A DNA stretch of 48,274 nucleotides. It comes from Thaumarchaeota archaeon casp-thauma3. Lineage in GTDB: Archaea; Thermoproteota; Nitrososphaeria; Nitrososphaerales; Nitrosopumilaceae. The translations under genes and the position numbers were made by a program. This document shows, in pieces, positions 25,003 to 32,944 of this stretch (the first letter of the stretch is position 1; each line of letters begins with the position of its first letter). Under the pieces are notes generated by a model. It made no database searches. It was not told the origin of the DNA and worked only from the letters and a program-made list of their open reading frames with translations. The stretch is taken from assembly GCA_001510275.1 (NCBI GenBank), contig LFEY01000029.1, positions 1 to 48,274 of the forward strand, given 5' to 3'.

Positions 25003-26328
25003 CTATCCTAATCCCATTTTTCTAAGTGTGCCTTGCATTTGTCGTCCTTTGGAGGCTTTCATCATATTCTTTGAGTTTTTGTAATTTTTGACAAGTTCTT
25101 TAACTTCACCTTCTGGCCATCCAGAACCTCTAGAAATTCGTTTGATTCTTGATGAATTAAGCAAGTCAGGATCTTCTTTTTCAGCTTTGGTCATACTTTG
25201 AATGATGTATCTCCATTTTGATACTCTACCTTCCATTTGATTTAGTTGATCGCCTTTTACCATTCCTGAAAGACCAGGCATACTCTCAAGAATTCCTTGC
25301 AAGGAGCCTACTTTAGTAACTTCTTCTAACTGAGAAAGAAAATCTTCCATGTTCATTTTCCCACTAGAGATTCTTTTCATTCGGACATCATCACCCTCAT
25401 TTTCTAATCGTTTTGCTAAATCCAATACTGCCTGAATATCACCCATTCCAAGTAATCGTCCAACAAATCGTGTGGGAGAGAATTTTTCTAAATCATCAAT
25501 TCGTTCACCAGTACCAATGTACATTATTTGTGCACCAGTAGCTGCAGATGCAGCAAGTGCACCACCACCTTTTGCAGAACTATCCAGTTTTGTAATTATT
25601 ACACCACCCACCGGGATAGTTTTATGAAATGCTTCTGCTTGATTGTAGCATTGTTGTCCAATGGTTCCATCTATTACAAGTAATGCTAAATCAGGTTCTG
25701 CAACTTTATTAATTCTAGCCATCTCATCAAGTAAGTCTTGTTCTTCTTTGTGACGTCCTGCTGTATCAATCAGAATTACATCTAAGGGTTGTCCTGCAAA
25801 ATGTTTTAACCCATTTTTTACAATACTAGGAGAATCTTTGTTGTTTTCTTCGCCATATACTTCAACATTTGATTTTTCACACATAGTTTTGAGTTGAACT
25901 AATGCACCAGGTCTATAGGTATCAGCACCTACAACTCCAACTTTGTATCCTTGTCTAGTCAAAAACTTGGCAAGTTTTGATGCAATAGTAGTTTTACCAC
26001 TACCCTGAATCCCAAGCAAAATTAGTTTATTTTGTTTTCCAGGTTTAAAGTCAAAATCAGACTCATTTCCCAATAATTTTGAAAGTTCATCATAGAGTAT
26101 CTTTACAATATGATCTTTACGTGAAAGGCCAGGAGGAGGAGTCTCATTTAGGGCTCGTTCTTCTAGTTGTTTTGTAATTTTAAGAACCAATTTTACATTA
26201 ACATCAGATTGCAATAATGCTCTTTGAACATCTTTAGAGAGTTCTTTGATAAGTTCCTCATCTATACCTGAAGATTTTATAATCTTCTTGATTGCAGCAC
26301 CTAAACTCTCCTTAAGCCCATCAAGCAT
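25003..26328 (-). CDS. srp54: Signal recognition particle 54 kDa protein
   Basis: The 441-residue GTPase has an N-terminal helical bundle (residues 1-90), the P-loop GIQGSGKTT near residue 105, DTYRPGA, DTAGRHKEE, TKLDSSAKGG, and a C-terminal M domain with the methionine-rich helices that bind 7S RNA and signal peptides. The length is normal for archaeal SRP54. It overlaps the upstream dph6-like gene by 8 nt. SRP19 is encoded elsewhere in the window (46659-46958). Confidence 0.96.
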   Translation of the reverse strand: MLDGLKESLGAAIKKIIKSSGIDEELIKELSKDVQRALLQSDVNVKLVLKITKQLEERALNETPPPGLSRKDHIVKILYDELSKLLGNESDFDFKPGKQNKLILLGIQGSGKTTIASKLAKFLTRQGYKVGVVGADTYRPGALVQLKTMCEKSNVEVYGEENNKDSPSIVKNGLKHFAGQPLDVILIDTAGRHKEEQDLLDEMARINKVAEPDLALLVIDGTIGQQCYNQAEAFHKTIPVGGVIITKLDSSAKGGGALAASAATGAQIMYIGTGERIDDLEKFSPTRFVGRLLGMGDIQAVLDLAKRLENEGDDVRMKRISSGKMNMEDFLSQLEEVTKVGSLQGILESMPGLSGMVKGDQLNQMEGRVSKWRYIIQSMTKAEKEDPDLLNSSRIKRISRGSGWPEGEVKELVKNYKNSKNMMKASKGRQMQGTLRKMGLG

Positions 26329-27010
26329 TGTACTTCAACTCTGCATCCACTATTTCAAACCTTCCTCTATAGCCATCCCATATTTTTTTAGATTGATTGA
26401 TTTTGATCAAATTTGAAAAGAGAGGGCAATTAATCACAAATGTTTCTGCTTCACCTCCTTCAAAGTTCAAGTTGAATCCAAATTTCTCAGACAATTGTCT
26501 CAAAGTATCAATATCAGATTTTGAGATTTGTTTCCCTAACCAAGTGTCATCCAAACCATCAGAGGATACAGTTGTCATTATAAAATCAAAATTAGATTCT
26601 AGTAAATCATTCATGTATTGTTCTGGTTCAGTATTCCATAAAGGTGCAACTGCAATCAAGTCTAATTTTGAACAAAGAGTTTCAAATTTTTCTTTTTGAA
26701 ATTGACTTTTAATTCCACCATGAACCAATCCTTCAATATGGAATTTTTCTTTAGCATTTTGCAATAAATTCTCTAGTGCAAATAATTCATCATCAGTTTC
26801 ATCAGAATCAGAATGAATGGTTAATTGAGGAATACTCATAGATTCAGATTGTAATTTTGTCCATTGTAAATTTGGATGATGTAGCAAATGACTTTCTTCG
26901 GATTTTGTAAAAACACTTAGAAGGCACGTAACTTCATGTCCTTGTTTTTGTGCCACATAGATTGCATATGTGCTATCTTTTCCACCTGAAAAAAGGGAAC
27001 CTAACTTCAT
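26321..27010 (-). CDS. dph6: Diphthine-ammonia ligase family ATP pyrophosphatase
   Basis: This 229-residue adenine-nucleotide alpha-hydrolase has the PP-loop SGGKDSTYAIY at residues 9-19, HGGIKSQFQK in the middle, and the late EGGEAETFV block typical of the Dph6 (DUF71) family. Dph6 amidates diphthine on elongation factor 2 in the last step of diphthamide formation. Its position beside aIF5A and SRP54 genes fits a translation-related role. It overlaps srp54 by 8 nt. Confidence 0.85.
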   Translation of the reverse strand: MKLGSLFSGGKDSTYAIYVAQKQGHEVTCLLSVFTKSEESHLLHHPNLQWTKLQSESMSIPQLTIHSDSDETDDELFALENLLQNAKEKFHIEGLVHGGIKSQFQKEKFETLCSKLDLIAVAPLWNTEPEQYMNDLLESNFDFIMTTVSSDGLDDTWLGKQISKSDIDTLRQLSEKFGFNLNFEGGEAETFVINCPLFSNLIKINQSKKIWDGYRGRFEIVDAELKYNA

Positions 27011-27059
27011 GATCTAAAAAATATTCAATTCAACAAACACTTGAGATTTGTTGAAAAAA

Positions 27060-27122
27060 GATGCTTCATTACTCATAATCCTCATCAAAAATCAGACGGC
27101 TTTTCCGCTCATCATCAGCATC
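27060..27122 (-). ncRNA. Box C/D sRNA predicted to guide 2′-O-methylation of elongator tRNA-Met C34
   Basis: Read on the minus strand, the 63-nt RNA has a perfect 6-bp terminal stem GATGCT/AGCATC (27117-27122 with 27060-27065). Inside the stem lie box C ATGATGA (27109-27115), a 13-nt guide, D' CTGA (27092-27095), a 3-nt spacer, C' TTGATGA (27082-27088), a 12-nt guide, and a D-like ATGA (27066-27069) abutting the stem. This is the full archaeal C/D geometry, except that box D has A for C. The D guide is complementary to TACTCATAATCC; by the N+5 rule it points to the C of the CAU anticodon. The RNA starts 4 nt after the aIF5A stop. Confidence 0.68.
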
Positions 27123-27126
27123 CACA

Positions 27127-27537
27127 TTAGCTTTTAATGCGCATGATTTTAGTTTTATCCATCACAACCCAATACTCTACATTTTGCCCATTTTCCAATT
27201 TTCCCTTAACTTCATCATCAATCAGACTTACATCAATTGTCTCAAATGTTTCAGAGTCCATAACTTGTACAGTATTACCATTAATTGAGATTATTTGACC
27301 TACTTTCTTGTTAATCAGTGGAATGTGAATTTGCATACTTACGGGGCCTACATGAGGTCTTTTTTGACCATCAAAAATTCCCTCTGCAACAATTCTTGCT
27401 TTTGCTGCACCGTGTTTTCCTGGTTTTGATGTATCATATTCAACAATTCTGCATGGTTCTCCACTGGGTTGATCAGAATGTGGCAATAAAATGTAAGAGC
27501 CTATTTTCAAAGAACCAAGATCTGAAGGTTTGCTCAT
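27127..27537 (-). CDS. eif5a: Translation initiation factor aIF5A
   Basis: The 136-residue protein is the archaeal counterpart of eIF5A, which helps the ribosome past difficult peptide bonds. The conserved loop TSKPGKHGAAKAR presents Lys41, the residue modified to hypusine or deoxyhypusine. An N-terminal SH3-like domain is followed by an OB-fold domain. The predicted box C/D sRNA lies 4 nt after its stop on the same strand, so the RNA may be processed from the aIF5A transcript. Confidence 0.95.
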   Translation of the reverse strand: MSKPSDLGSLKIGSYILLPHSDQPSGEPCRIVEYDTSKPGKHGAAKARIVAEGIFDGQKRPHVGPVSMQIHIPLINKKVGQIISINGNTVQVMDSETFETIDVSLIDDEVKGKLENGQNVEYWVVMDKTKIMRIKS

Positions 27538-27613
27538 GAAAAAACAGTTTGTCGTCGAATATTTAACTTTTCTAATTGAAGTTTAATTCATCAAAAAAGA
27601 AGATGGTTAAAAT

Positions 27614-27856
27614 CTAAATAGTTTCAAGTTTTTCAATTCCAAAAAAAATGCCATAATAGTCTGAATAAGAAATATCAGTAATCCTAAGATTAAATTTTTG
27701 TGTAATTTGTTCTATATGGATAAATTGCACTTTATCTTGATTTGTTTTGACTTTTACATGACCATCAGTTATTAGTTTCTCCCAATCAGGGTGATTACTC
27801 ACTATAAAATCAAAAATTTCATCATACTCTTCTAAATTTTTTTCATTCAAATTCAT
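27614..27856 (-). CDS. Small acidic protein of unknown function
   Basis: The 80-residue protein (MNLNEKNLEEYDEIFDFIVS...) is soluble and acidic, with a predicted alpha/beta character and an aromatic C-terminal stretch (YSDYYGIFFGIEKLE). It has an ATG start, its own intergenic space on both sides and no overlap with known genes, so it is likely real. I recognise no domain. Confidence 0.5.
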   Translation of the reverse strand: MNLNEKNLEEYDEIFDFIVSNHPDWEKLITDGHVKVKTNQDKVQFIHIEQITQKFNLRITDISYSDYYGIFFGIEKLETI

Positions 27857-27942
27857 TTTTTACATATCAAGTGGAACTTTAAATCTTATGAAATGGTTCT
27901 TGTTTTAGACATAGATAAAAAGTAGTGATAAGAATTTACACC

Positions 27943-28158
27943 ATGGCTCACAAACCAGGTCCTGAAAGAAAATTATCAATGAAAAGCAGGTTGATTATCA
28001 TTGCAATAATGTTTGTTGTTATTAACTTGGTTTTCTATTTTGGATTTGACTCTTCAGATGAATCAGAAAATATAGTTGATTTAGATGATAAAACACAACT
28101 GAATATTGAAAAAAATACTGAATTAGAACAAGAAATAGAGATTTCAATTAATCCATAG
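27943..28158 (+). CDS. Single-pass membrane protein with acidic tail
   Basis: The 71-residue product starts MAHKPGPERKLSMKSR, has one hydrophobic helix (about residues 17-35) and ends with a strongly acidic tail (SSDESENIVDLDDK and onward). The basic N-terminus suggests the N-in orientation with the acidic tail outside. I prefer ATG 27943 to the in-frame GTG at 27925 because an AT-rich ATAGATAAAA box (27911-27920) is centred 27 nt before it. Function is unknown. Confidence 0.55.
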   Translation: MAHKPGPERKLSMKSRLIIIAIMFVVINLVFYFGFDSSDESENIVDLDDKTQLNIEKNTELEQEIEISINP

Positions 28159-28204
28159 ATTACAGTATAATCATTCTCATAGATTACATGTTATTTTTAA
28201 TAAT

Positions 28205-29896
28205 CTAGTAATATTGATGCATTTGTCTTTGTTCTAGTCCTTCTTGCTCAAAGTGATTATGAGATTTTCCACCATCATGATGAGCATGAACTACTCCATC
28301 AACATGACAATGTGTGTTGTCAATCAAATTCTTCATGAACACATCATCTATGTTTAAAATCATGTTAGTTACCTCAACTGCAGTTTTGAAGACTTGTTGT
28401 TTTACAACCACTGTTTCTATGATTTCTGATGAGGACATATCTAATATTTTTCTAATGTTAGAATTTATCCCATACCATTTCATTTGACCATTAGACTTTG
28501 CAAATTTTGCCCGTAATTGAGTTAAGGTATCGAGTACATCCATGCCTATATTCTGGGCTAATGTCAATGGTATTTCTTCTACAGCATCTGCAAATCTCTC
28601 TATTACAATTTGTTCTTTACCTTCAATGATTAGTGCTTGCTTTCTAATTTTTTGTGCAACTATTCCTTCAGAAGAACCAGCACCATACACAATGAATGGG
28701 TTTTCAAGAAAATTTCTCAATACATGAAATGCGTTTAAAGCATTTCTGTGGAATTCATCAAGGTATCGTTTTGAGTTTGCTCTCAATAACAAAGTTACAG
28801 ATTTTGGATTATTCCCACCTTCTACAAAAACCATTTTATCGCCACCTACAGTTTTCTCATAAACTTTTTTTGCAAATCCCAATTCATCACTAGATATTTT
28901 TTCAATATTTTTACAGGTCTTAGCACCAGTTGCTTTTTCTAACCACCATAAATCATTGTACTTTACTCTCCGTATTGAGATAATACCTTTTTTTGCAAGA
29001 GTCTCTTGGACAAACTCATTTACTCCTTTCCGAGAGATTACAACATTAGCTCCTGAATCTACAATATTTTTTACAAGTGTAAGCAAGTCTTCGTTTTCTT
29101 GATTAAGAAATTGATTCATTTGTTCAGGCGATGTTATTTTTATCTCTGACTCTGATTTTGTCTTCATTGTTTCTAGTGAATCATTAATTAATAAAATCTT
29201 GGCATCTTGAATAATTCTAGGCATTGCTGAACTATCTATTGTTTTATCAAGTACTGTACCTCTAATCAATTGTATTTCTGCAGCATTTCCTATTTTTTCT
29301 TCAATCTTAATATCATCAATATCTATCTGTCCATTTTCTAAATTAGCTATCTCACATATTGCATCGATAATGATATCCACAATCTTTGTATTTTCTTCCT
29401 GCAAATCAAAAATTGCTTTTCCCTCTAAACAGGTAATTAGTAATTGTCTCATTATTTTTCTATCTTTTCTGTTTGATTTTATCTTGATTTCATCTAATGT
29501 CTCCAAGGCATAATCTAAACATCGCTCATAACCTCGTGTAATTGTAGCAACAGGAACTCCAATTTTTAATAATCCTTCAGCATGTTTAAGCAAACTACCT
29601 ATCAGAACAGCTGCAGATATTGTACCATCCCCAACATGAGTATCAACTGTATTTACAGCCTCTATAACAGATTTAGCTGCTGGATGATCAACATCAACTT
29701 TTCTCAAAAATGCACCACCATGTTTTGTTATAGTGTCTTCACCAAGTATGTCGATGTACATTTTTTCCATACCACGTGGACCAAGAGATGTTTTAACTAT
29801 TTCTGTAACAAGTTTACCTGAAATTAGATTATACATTTGTGATTCTTGTAATCCAATACGTGAAATATCTTGATCAAGTATACCAGGATATTTCAT
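28205..29896 (-). CDS. Divergent group II chaperonin (thermosome) subunit
   Basis: The 563-residue protein aligns with thermosome/CCT subunits throughout: TSLGPRGMEKM (residues 37-46), HVGDGTISAAVL (87-98), a retained catalytic-type Asp in RYLDEFHRNAL, and FADAVEEIPLTLAQNIGMD. Several ATP-site residues differ from the norm: TITNDGA reads TITKHGG (55-61), and GGGA in the late nucleotide loop reads GAGSS. The C-terminus is His-rich (HCHVDGVVHAHHDGG) where standard subunits end in Gly/Met repeats. It is probably a specialised paralogue that co-assembles with canonical subunits or has altered ATPase. Confidence 0.85.
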   Translation of the reverse strand: MKYPGILDQDISRIGLQESQMYNLISGKLVTEIVKTSLGPRGMEKMYIDILGEDTITKHGGAFLRKVDVDHPAAKSVIEAVNTVDTHVGDGTISAAVLIGSLLKHAEGLLKIGVPVATITRGYERCLDYALETLDEIKIKSNRKDRKIMRQLLITCLEGKAIFDLQEENTKIVDIIIDAICEIANLENGQIDIDDIKIEEKIGNAAEIQLIRGTVLDKTIDSSAMPRIIQDAKILLINDSLETMKTKSESEIKITSPEQMNQFLNQENEDLLTLVKNIVDSGANVVISRKGVNEFVQETLAKKGIISIRRVKYNDLWWLEKATGAKTCKNIEKISSDELGFAKKVYEKTVGGDKMVFVEGGNNPKSVTLLLRANSKRYLDEFHRNALNAFHVLRNFLENPFIVYGAGSSEGIVAQKIRKQALIIEGKEQIVIERFADAVEEIPLTLAQNIGMDVLDTLTQLRAKFAKSNGQMKWYGINSNIRKILDMSSSEIIETVVVKQQVFKTAVEVTNMILNIDDVFMKNLIDNTHCHVDGVVHAHHDGGKSHNHFEQEGLEQRQMHQYY

Positions 29897-29991
29897 TCAC
29901 TTTTAGCATTCTTTTAGATATTAAAACATACTTGCTGACTAGTTTAATTTATGGAAAAAAACATGAAATCAACAACTTACGTTATTTGATT

Positions 29992-31581
29992 TTACGTCAC
30001 ATTCTTACTTGTAACATCTTCACCAGGGTCAGATTTGCTGGAGTCATATCCTCCCGGCATAGCCTCACTACCACCTTTGAAGTGTTTCAAATCTTCTCCT
30101 GCAATAACATCTTCTTCTGGTGGGACATAGTCTCGTATATCGTGTCTTGCTTTTCCTGGATATTTGCCTTGTGTCGCAAGTGCTACTACTATAAACAAAA
30201 CAACTGCAATAACTGGAGGTATCATTGTATCTAATCCTGCCCACTCTTCTGGCATTGTAAAGAAGAAGATGAATCGTATAAGTGAACCAACAACAAGAGA
30301 TGCAATAGCTGCAGGCATGTTTGCCTTTTTCCAGAACAATCCAAATGTAAGTGGAGCAAATGCTCCAGCAAAAACTATGTCAAATGCTAAGATAAGATAA
30401 ATTCCTGGTGCGGGTATGAAATACCCAATTGCAGTTCCAACTACCATCATTGGAATAATTGCAAGACGAGTTACTTTGAGTAATTGACTATCACTCCAAT
30501 TTGGTTTTCCCATCCATCGTTTTCTAATTATTCTCTGCATCATATTTCTAGAGATTACACTAGATATTGCTAATAGTCCTCCACTTGCAGTAGACATTGA
30601 TGCCCCAATTACGCCCATCAATATTGCTGCACCAATTGCAAATGGCATAAATTCTGTAGATAGTATAGGTAATGCTAAATCAGGTATAGTATCTGCGGGG
30701 AGATAATAAAACGCCACAATTCCTAGCATGCTTGTTGGAATTACAGTAAACATAGTAAGTGCCCCACCCATTAGCGCACCTCTTTGTGCTGTTTTTGGGT
30801 TGCGAGCTGAAAATACTCTTTCCATAAAGTCAAGTGCAACTATATCTCCCAATCCTAGTGCAAGAATAGCTCCCCAATTAATTAACGCCCCATTGGCAAC
30901 GTCGTATAATCCCGAAAGATCCATGAATTCCGGTGGTGCGTTGTTGTAAATTACATCCCAAGGGGTATCTGCAAAGTTTCCAGCAAAGAAAAGGAACCCA
31001 GCCCAGAACGCACCTATTGCAAGATAGACTTGGAACAGATTTGTATAAGCTGATGCAAATAATCCGCCAGCAATTGTGTAAATTACTACTACTATAGCTG
31101 AAATTGCAATGCCATAGAAATAATCTATGCCAAAAACAACTTCTAAAATAAATCCACTAGCAGCTAAATTACCTGCAACAAGAATTAGAAAACTAATAAT
31201 CATAAGAATGCCAGAAATTCCTTCTGCTCCATTTCCAAATCTTCTAAAATAGAAATCAGGTAATGTAATCATTGACATTTTGTTTAGGGGTTTAGCATAG
31301 AATGCAGCTGTTACAAGTAGACATAATCCCAGACCAATTGGAATAACTGCTCCGGCCCAAAATCCAAATTCAAATACAAGTGCAATATTTCCTAACGTTG
31401 AATTTCCATCAACTGCTTGAGCTGCAAGCATTGTTCCAACCATAAACAAAGGCAGACTTTTTCCTGCAACGATTAATCTCTTACCGCTGTTTTTGACTAG
31501 TTTACCTGCAAATACTCCTACTACAAGCGTAATTACGATAAAGACGGCAACTGCAATACCAAAGCCTTCCATCTCCACCAT
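29992..31581 (-). CDS. Sodium:solute symporter family transporter (candidate urea/guanidino-compound uptake)
   Basis: The 529-residue protein has about 13 hydrophobic segments and SSS-family features such as an early GKSLPLFMVG helix break, SMITLPDFYFRRFG and IAGGLFASAYTNLFQ. It ends with a hydrophilic tail of about 60 residues. The substrate is not readable from the sequence. DUR3-type urea carriers belong to this family, and the promoter shares an 18-bp element with the ureohydrolase gene, so urea or a related compound is a reasonable guess. I choose ATG 31581, since the TATA box (31602-31610) is 25 nt upstream and too close to the alternative ATG at 31590. Confidence 0.82.
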   Translation of the reverse strand: MVEMEGFGIAVAVFIVITLVVGVFAGKLVKNSGKRLIVAGKSLPLFMVGTMLAAQAVDGNSTLGNIALVFEFGFWAGAVIPIGLGLCLLVTAAFYAKPLNKMSMITLPDFYFRRFGNGAEGISGILMIISFLILVAGNLAASGFILEVVFGIDYFYGIAISAIVVVIYTIAGGLFASAYTNLFQVYLAIGAFWAGFLFFAGNFADTPWDVIYNNAPPEFMDLSGLYDVANGALINWGAILALGLGDIVALDFMERVFSARNPKTAQRGALMGGALTMFTVIPTSMLGIVAFYYLPADTIPDLALPILSTEFMPFAIGAAILMGVIGASMSTASGGLLAISSVISRNMMQRIIRKRWMGKPNWSDSQLLKVTRLAIIPMMVVGTAIGYFIPAPGIYLILAFDIVFAGAFAPLTFGLFWKKANMPAAIASLVVGSLIRFIFFFTMPEEWAGLDTMIPPVIAVVLFIVVALATQGKYPGKARHDIRDYVPPEEDVIAGEDLKHFKGGSEAMPGGYDSSKSDPGEDVTSKNVT

Positions 31582-31608
31582 GGCTTTCATAAATTATGAA
31601 AATTATAT

Positions 31609-31625
31609 AAATATTCTAAATTTCA
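31609..31625 (-). promoter_or_regulatory. 17-bp element next to the symporter TATA box, repeated at 32902-32918
   Basis: On the minus strand TGAAATTTAGAATATTT directly precedes the TATA box of the symporter gene. An identical 17-mer precedes the TATA box of the 83-residue protein gene with the same offset of about 3 nt from the TATA centre. It covers the BRE position and extends well beyond a normal BRE, suggesting a shared regulator or a duplicated promoter. Confidence 0.6.
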
Positions 31626-31637
31626 AGTAAAGTACGT
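31620..31637 (-). promoter_or_regulatory. 18-bp upstream element shared with the ureohydrolase promoter (copy 1)
   Basis: The minus-strand sequence ACGTACTTTACTTGAAAT lies just upstream of the symporter TATA box. It is identical over 18 bases to 34296-34313 in front of the ureohydrolase gene, in the same orientation relative to transcription. An exact 18-mer in two promoters of separate transcription units is strong evidence of common control. Confidence 0.7.
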
Positions 31638-31838
31638 TTTAGGCAGAGAAACTAATACGTATAATACATTTGATACAATAATTAATGCAAATTTATGGGT
31701 TTTAAGGAAAATTCATTTTACAATAGGTTATTTTAGAAAATTATAAATTTCTTATTTTTAGATCGCAAAAAATTTCGAATGAAAGTACATTATGATTTTA
31801 ACTCAAAATCTTATTAATTTAATCCTCTTAGATATAAT

Positions 31839-32009
31839 GTGGATAAACAATATGCTTTTGCAGTTATCTTAATTATCTTAGGACTTGGTTTAAATCAATC
31901 TGGTTCATCTGATTCTTTTTACAGTGGTCTTGGAATTGGAATTGTAGCAATGGGAACATTTTGGGTAGTAATTCGATTAATTAAAGAATTGAAAAGAAGA
32001 GAATCTTAG
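31839..32009 (+). CDS. Small two-helix membrane protein (56 aa)
   Basis: The 56-residue product (start GTG, then DKQYAFAVILIILGLGLNQS) has two hydrophobic helices, about residues 6-18 and 29-48, joined by a Ser/Gly-rich loop, and ends with a basic KELKRRES tail. A TATA-like TTATTAATTT (31811-31820) sits about 25 nt before the GTG, which supports a leaderless start. The 30-nt gap to the next unit's promoter is short. Function is unknown. Confidence 0.5.
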   Translation: MDKQYAFAVILIILGLGLNQSGSSDSFYSGLGIGIVAMGTFWVVIRLIKELKRRES

Positions 32010-32027
32010 ATCATCAAATGTACAAAA

Positions 32028-32038
32028 TTATATAAACA
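32028..32038 (+). promoter_or_regulatory. Strong TATA box for the 173-aa protein gene
   Basis: AATTATATAAA-type sequence (ATTATATAAAC, about 32027-32037) is centred near 26 nt before the ATG at 32058, the textbook archaeal spacing for a leaderless message. Confidence 0.6.
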
Positions 32039-32057
32039 ATAAATTAGGTTATTTCGT

Positions 32058-32579
32058 ATGCCAGGAAAAGGATATGCTACAGTTGGGATGAAACCTGTAA
32101 TTACAACTAGATTACAAGAAGCAACCGATAAGAGTTATCCTGGAATGTTTCTACCGAGTACCTTAATCATCATAATGAATGAAATTAAGAAAGGGTATTA
32201 TTCAGTAGACACTCATAAAATAAAATTAGATTTATCAGGTCGTTATAATACCATAACCATCAGAGCAGATGTTAAAAACTGGTTAGAAGAAAATCACAAA
32301 AAGTTAGGTGAAGAGTATGAAGAAAAATACAGTGTAAAATGCTTTACAAAATTTGTGAGTTATTTTATTGTCAACATGCTTGAATCAAAAAATGATGCTC
32401 AAAACCATTCCATTAGTCTAAAGGGGACAGATTTTAAATGGCTTCATGAAGAGTACCAAAAACAGAAAAAGGATTTGAACGATTCAAATGAAAGTCCAAG
32501 TTTTGAACGATTTGCAGATACCTACATTAATGAATTACTTGTAAAGATTAAAGCAGCAAAAGAGATCTTAACACTGTAA
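32058..32579 (+). CDS. Protein of unknown function, possible DNA-binding N-terminus
   Basis: The 173-residue protein opens MPGKGYATVGMKPVITTRLQ and continues with a Pro-kinked helix (FLPSTLIIIMNEIKK), a short-strand-plus-two-helix pattern reminiscent of ribbon-helix-helix regulators. The rest is charged and helical, with no membrane span. It has a strong leaderless promoter. I do not recognise the family, and the regulatory role is only a suggestion from the N-terminal pattern and its place near the nitrogen genes. Confidence 0.6.
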   Translation: MPGKGYATVGMKPVITTRLQEATDKSYPGMFLPSTLIIIMNEIKKGYYSVDTHKIKLDLSGRYNTITIRADVKNWLEENHKKLGEEYEEKYSVKCFTKFVSYFIVNMLESKNDAQNHSISLKGTDFKWLHEEYQKQKKDLNDSNESPSFERFADTYINELLVKIKAAKEILTL

Positions 32580-32621
32580 ATACAATTAGTTGTAATCTAA
32601 ATTTTTAAAATATTAAAAAAA

Positions 32622-32873
32622 TTAGAGCGGGGTCATAGTATCAATTAATCGTGCATTAGTTACATGGCCATCTTTTTCTTGTATTTCAAGATCTACAGTA
32701 TATTTCAAAGCATTTAACATGAAATTAACTTGAACATCCCAAGCTTCTCTAGGTCCTTTTTCAGGAATTTGAAATGTCTCATTTATTCTAAAGTCATTTA
32801 CATCGCCATATAACGCATTAATTGCTTTTCTTGATGCACTGTCAATATCTTCTGGTGTGCTAACGTTTGGCAT
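32622..32873 (-). CDS. Small protein of unknown function, promoter shared with the symporter
   Basis: The 83-residue soluble protein (MPNVSTPEDIDSASRKAINA...) is predicted alpha/beta with an N-terminal helix and several strands, and it has no cysteines. The TATA box (AAATATAAAA, 32894-32903) is 26 nt before the ATG. The next 17 bases upstream are identical to the symporter promoter, so it is probably co-regulated with that transporter. No known domain is visible. Confidence 0.62.
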   Translation of the reverse strand: MPNVSTPEDIDSASRKAINALYGDVNDFRINETFQIPEKGPREAWDVQVNFMLNALKYTVDLEIQEKDGHVTNARLIDTMTPL

Positions 32874-32901
32874 TACTAAATTCTACACAGAACAAATATA
32901 A

Positions 32902-32918
32902 AAATATTCTAAATTTCA
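32902..32918 (-). promoter_or_regulatory. 17-bp promoter element, second copy
   Basis: TGAAATTTAGAATATTT on the minus strand is identical to 31609-31625 and sits at the same position relative to the TATA box. Unlike the symporter copy, it is not followed upstream by the 18-bp ACGTAC element. Confidence 0.6.
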
Positions 32919-32944
32919 TTTTGATTTTTTCTAATTAGTAATTA

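Noticed and set aside
29992-30400. Plus-strand frames overlapping the symporter 3′ end
   Set aside because: They are antisense to membrane helices and have no recognisable domain or start signal.
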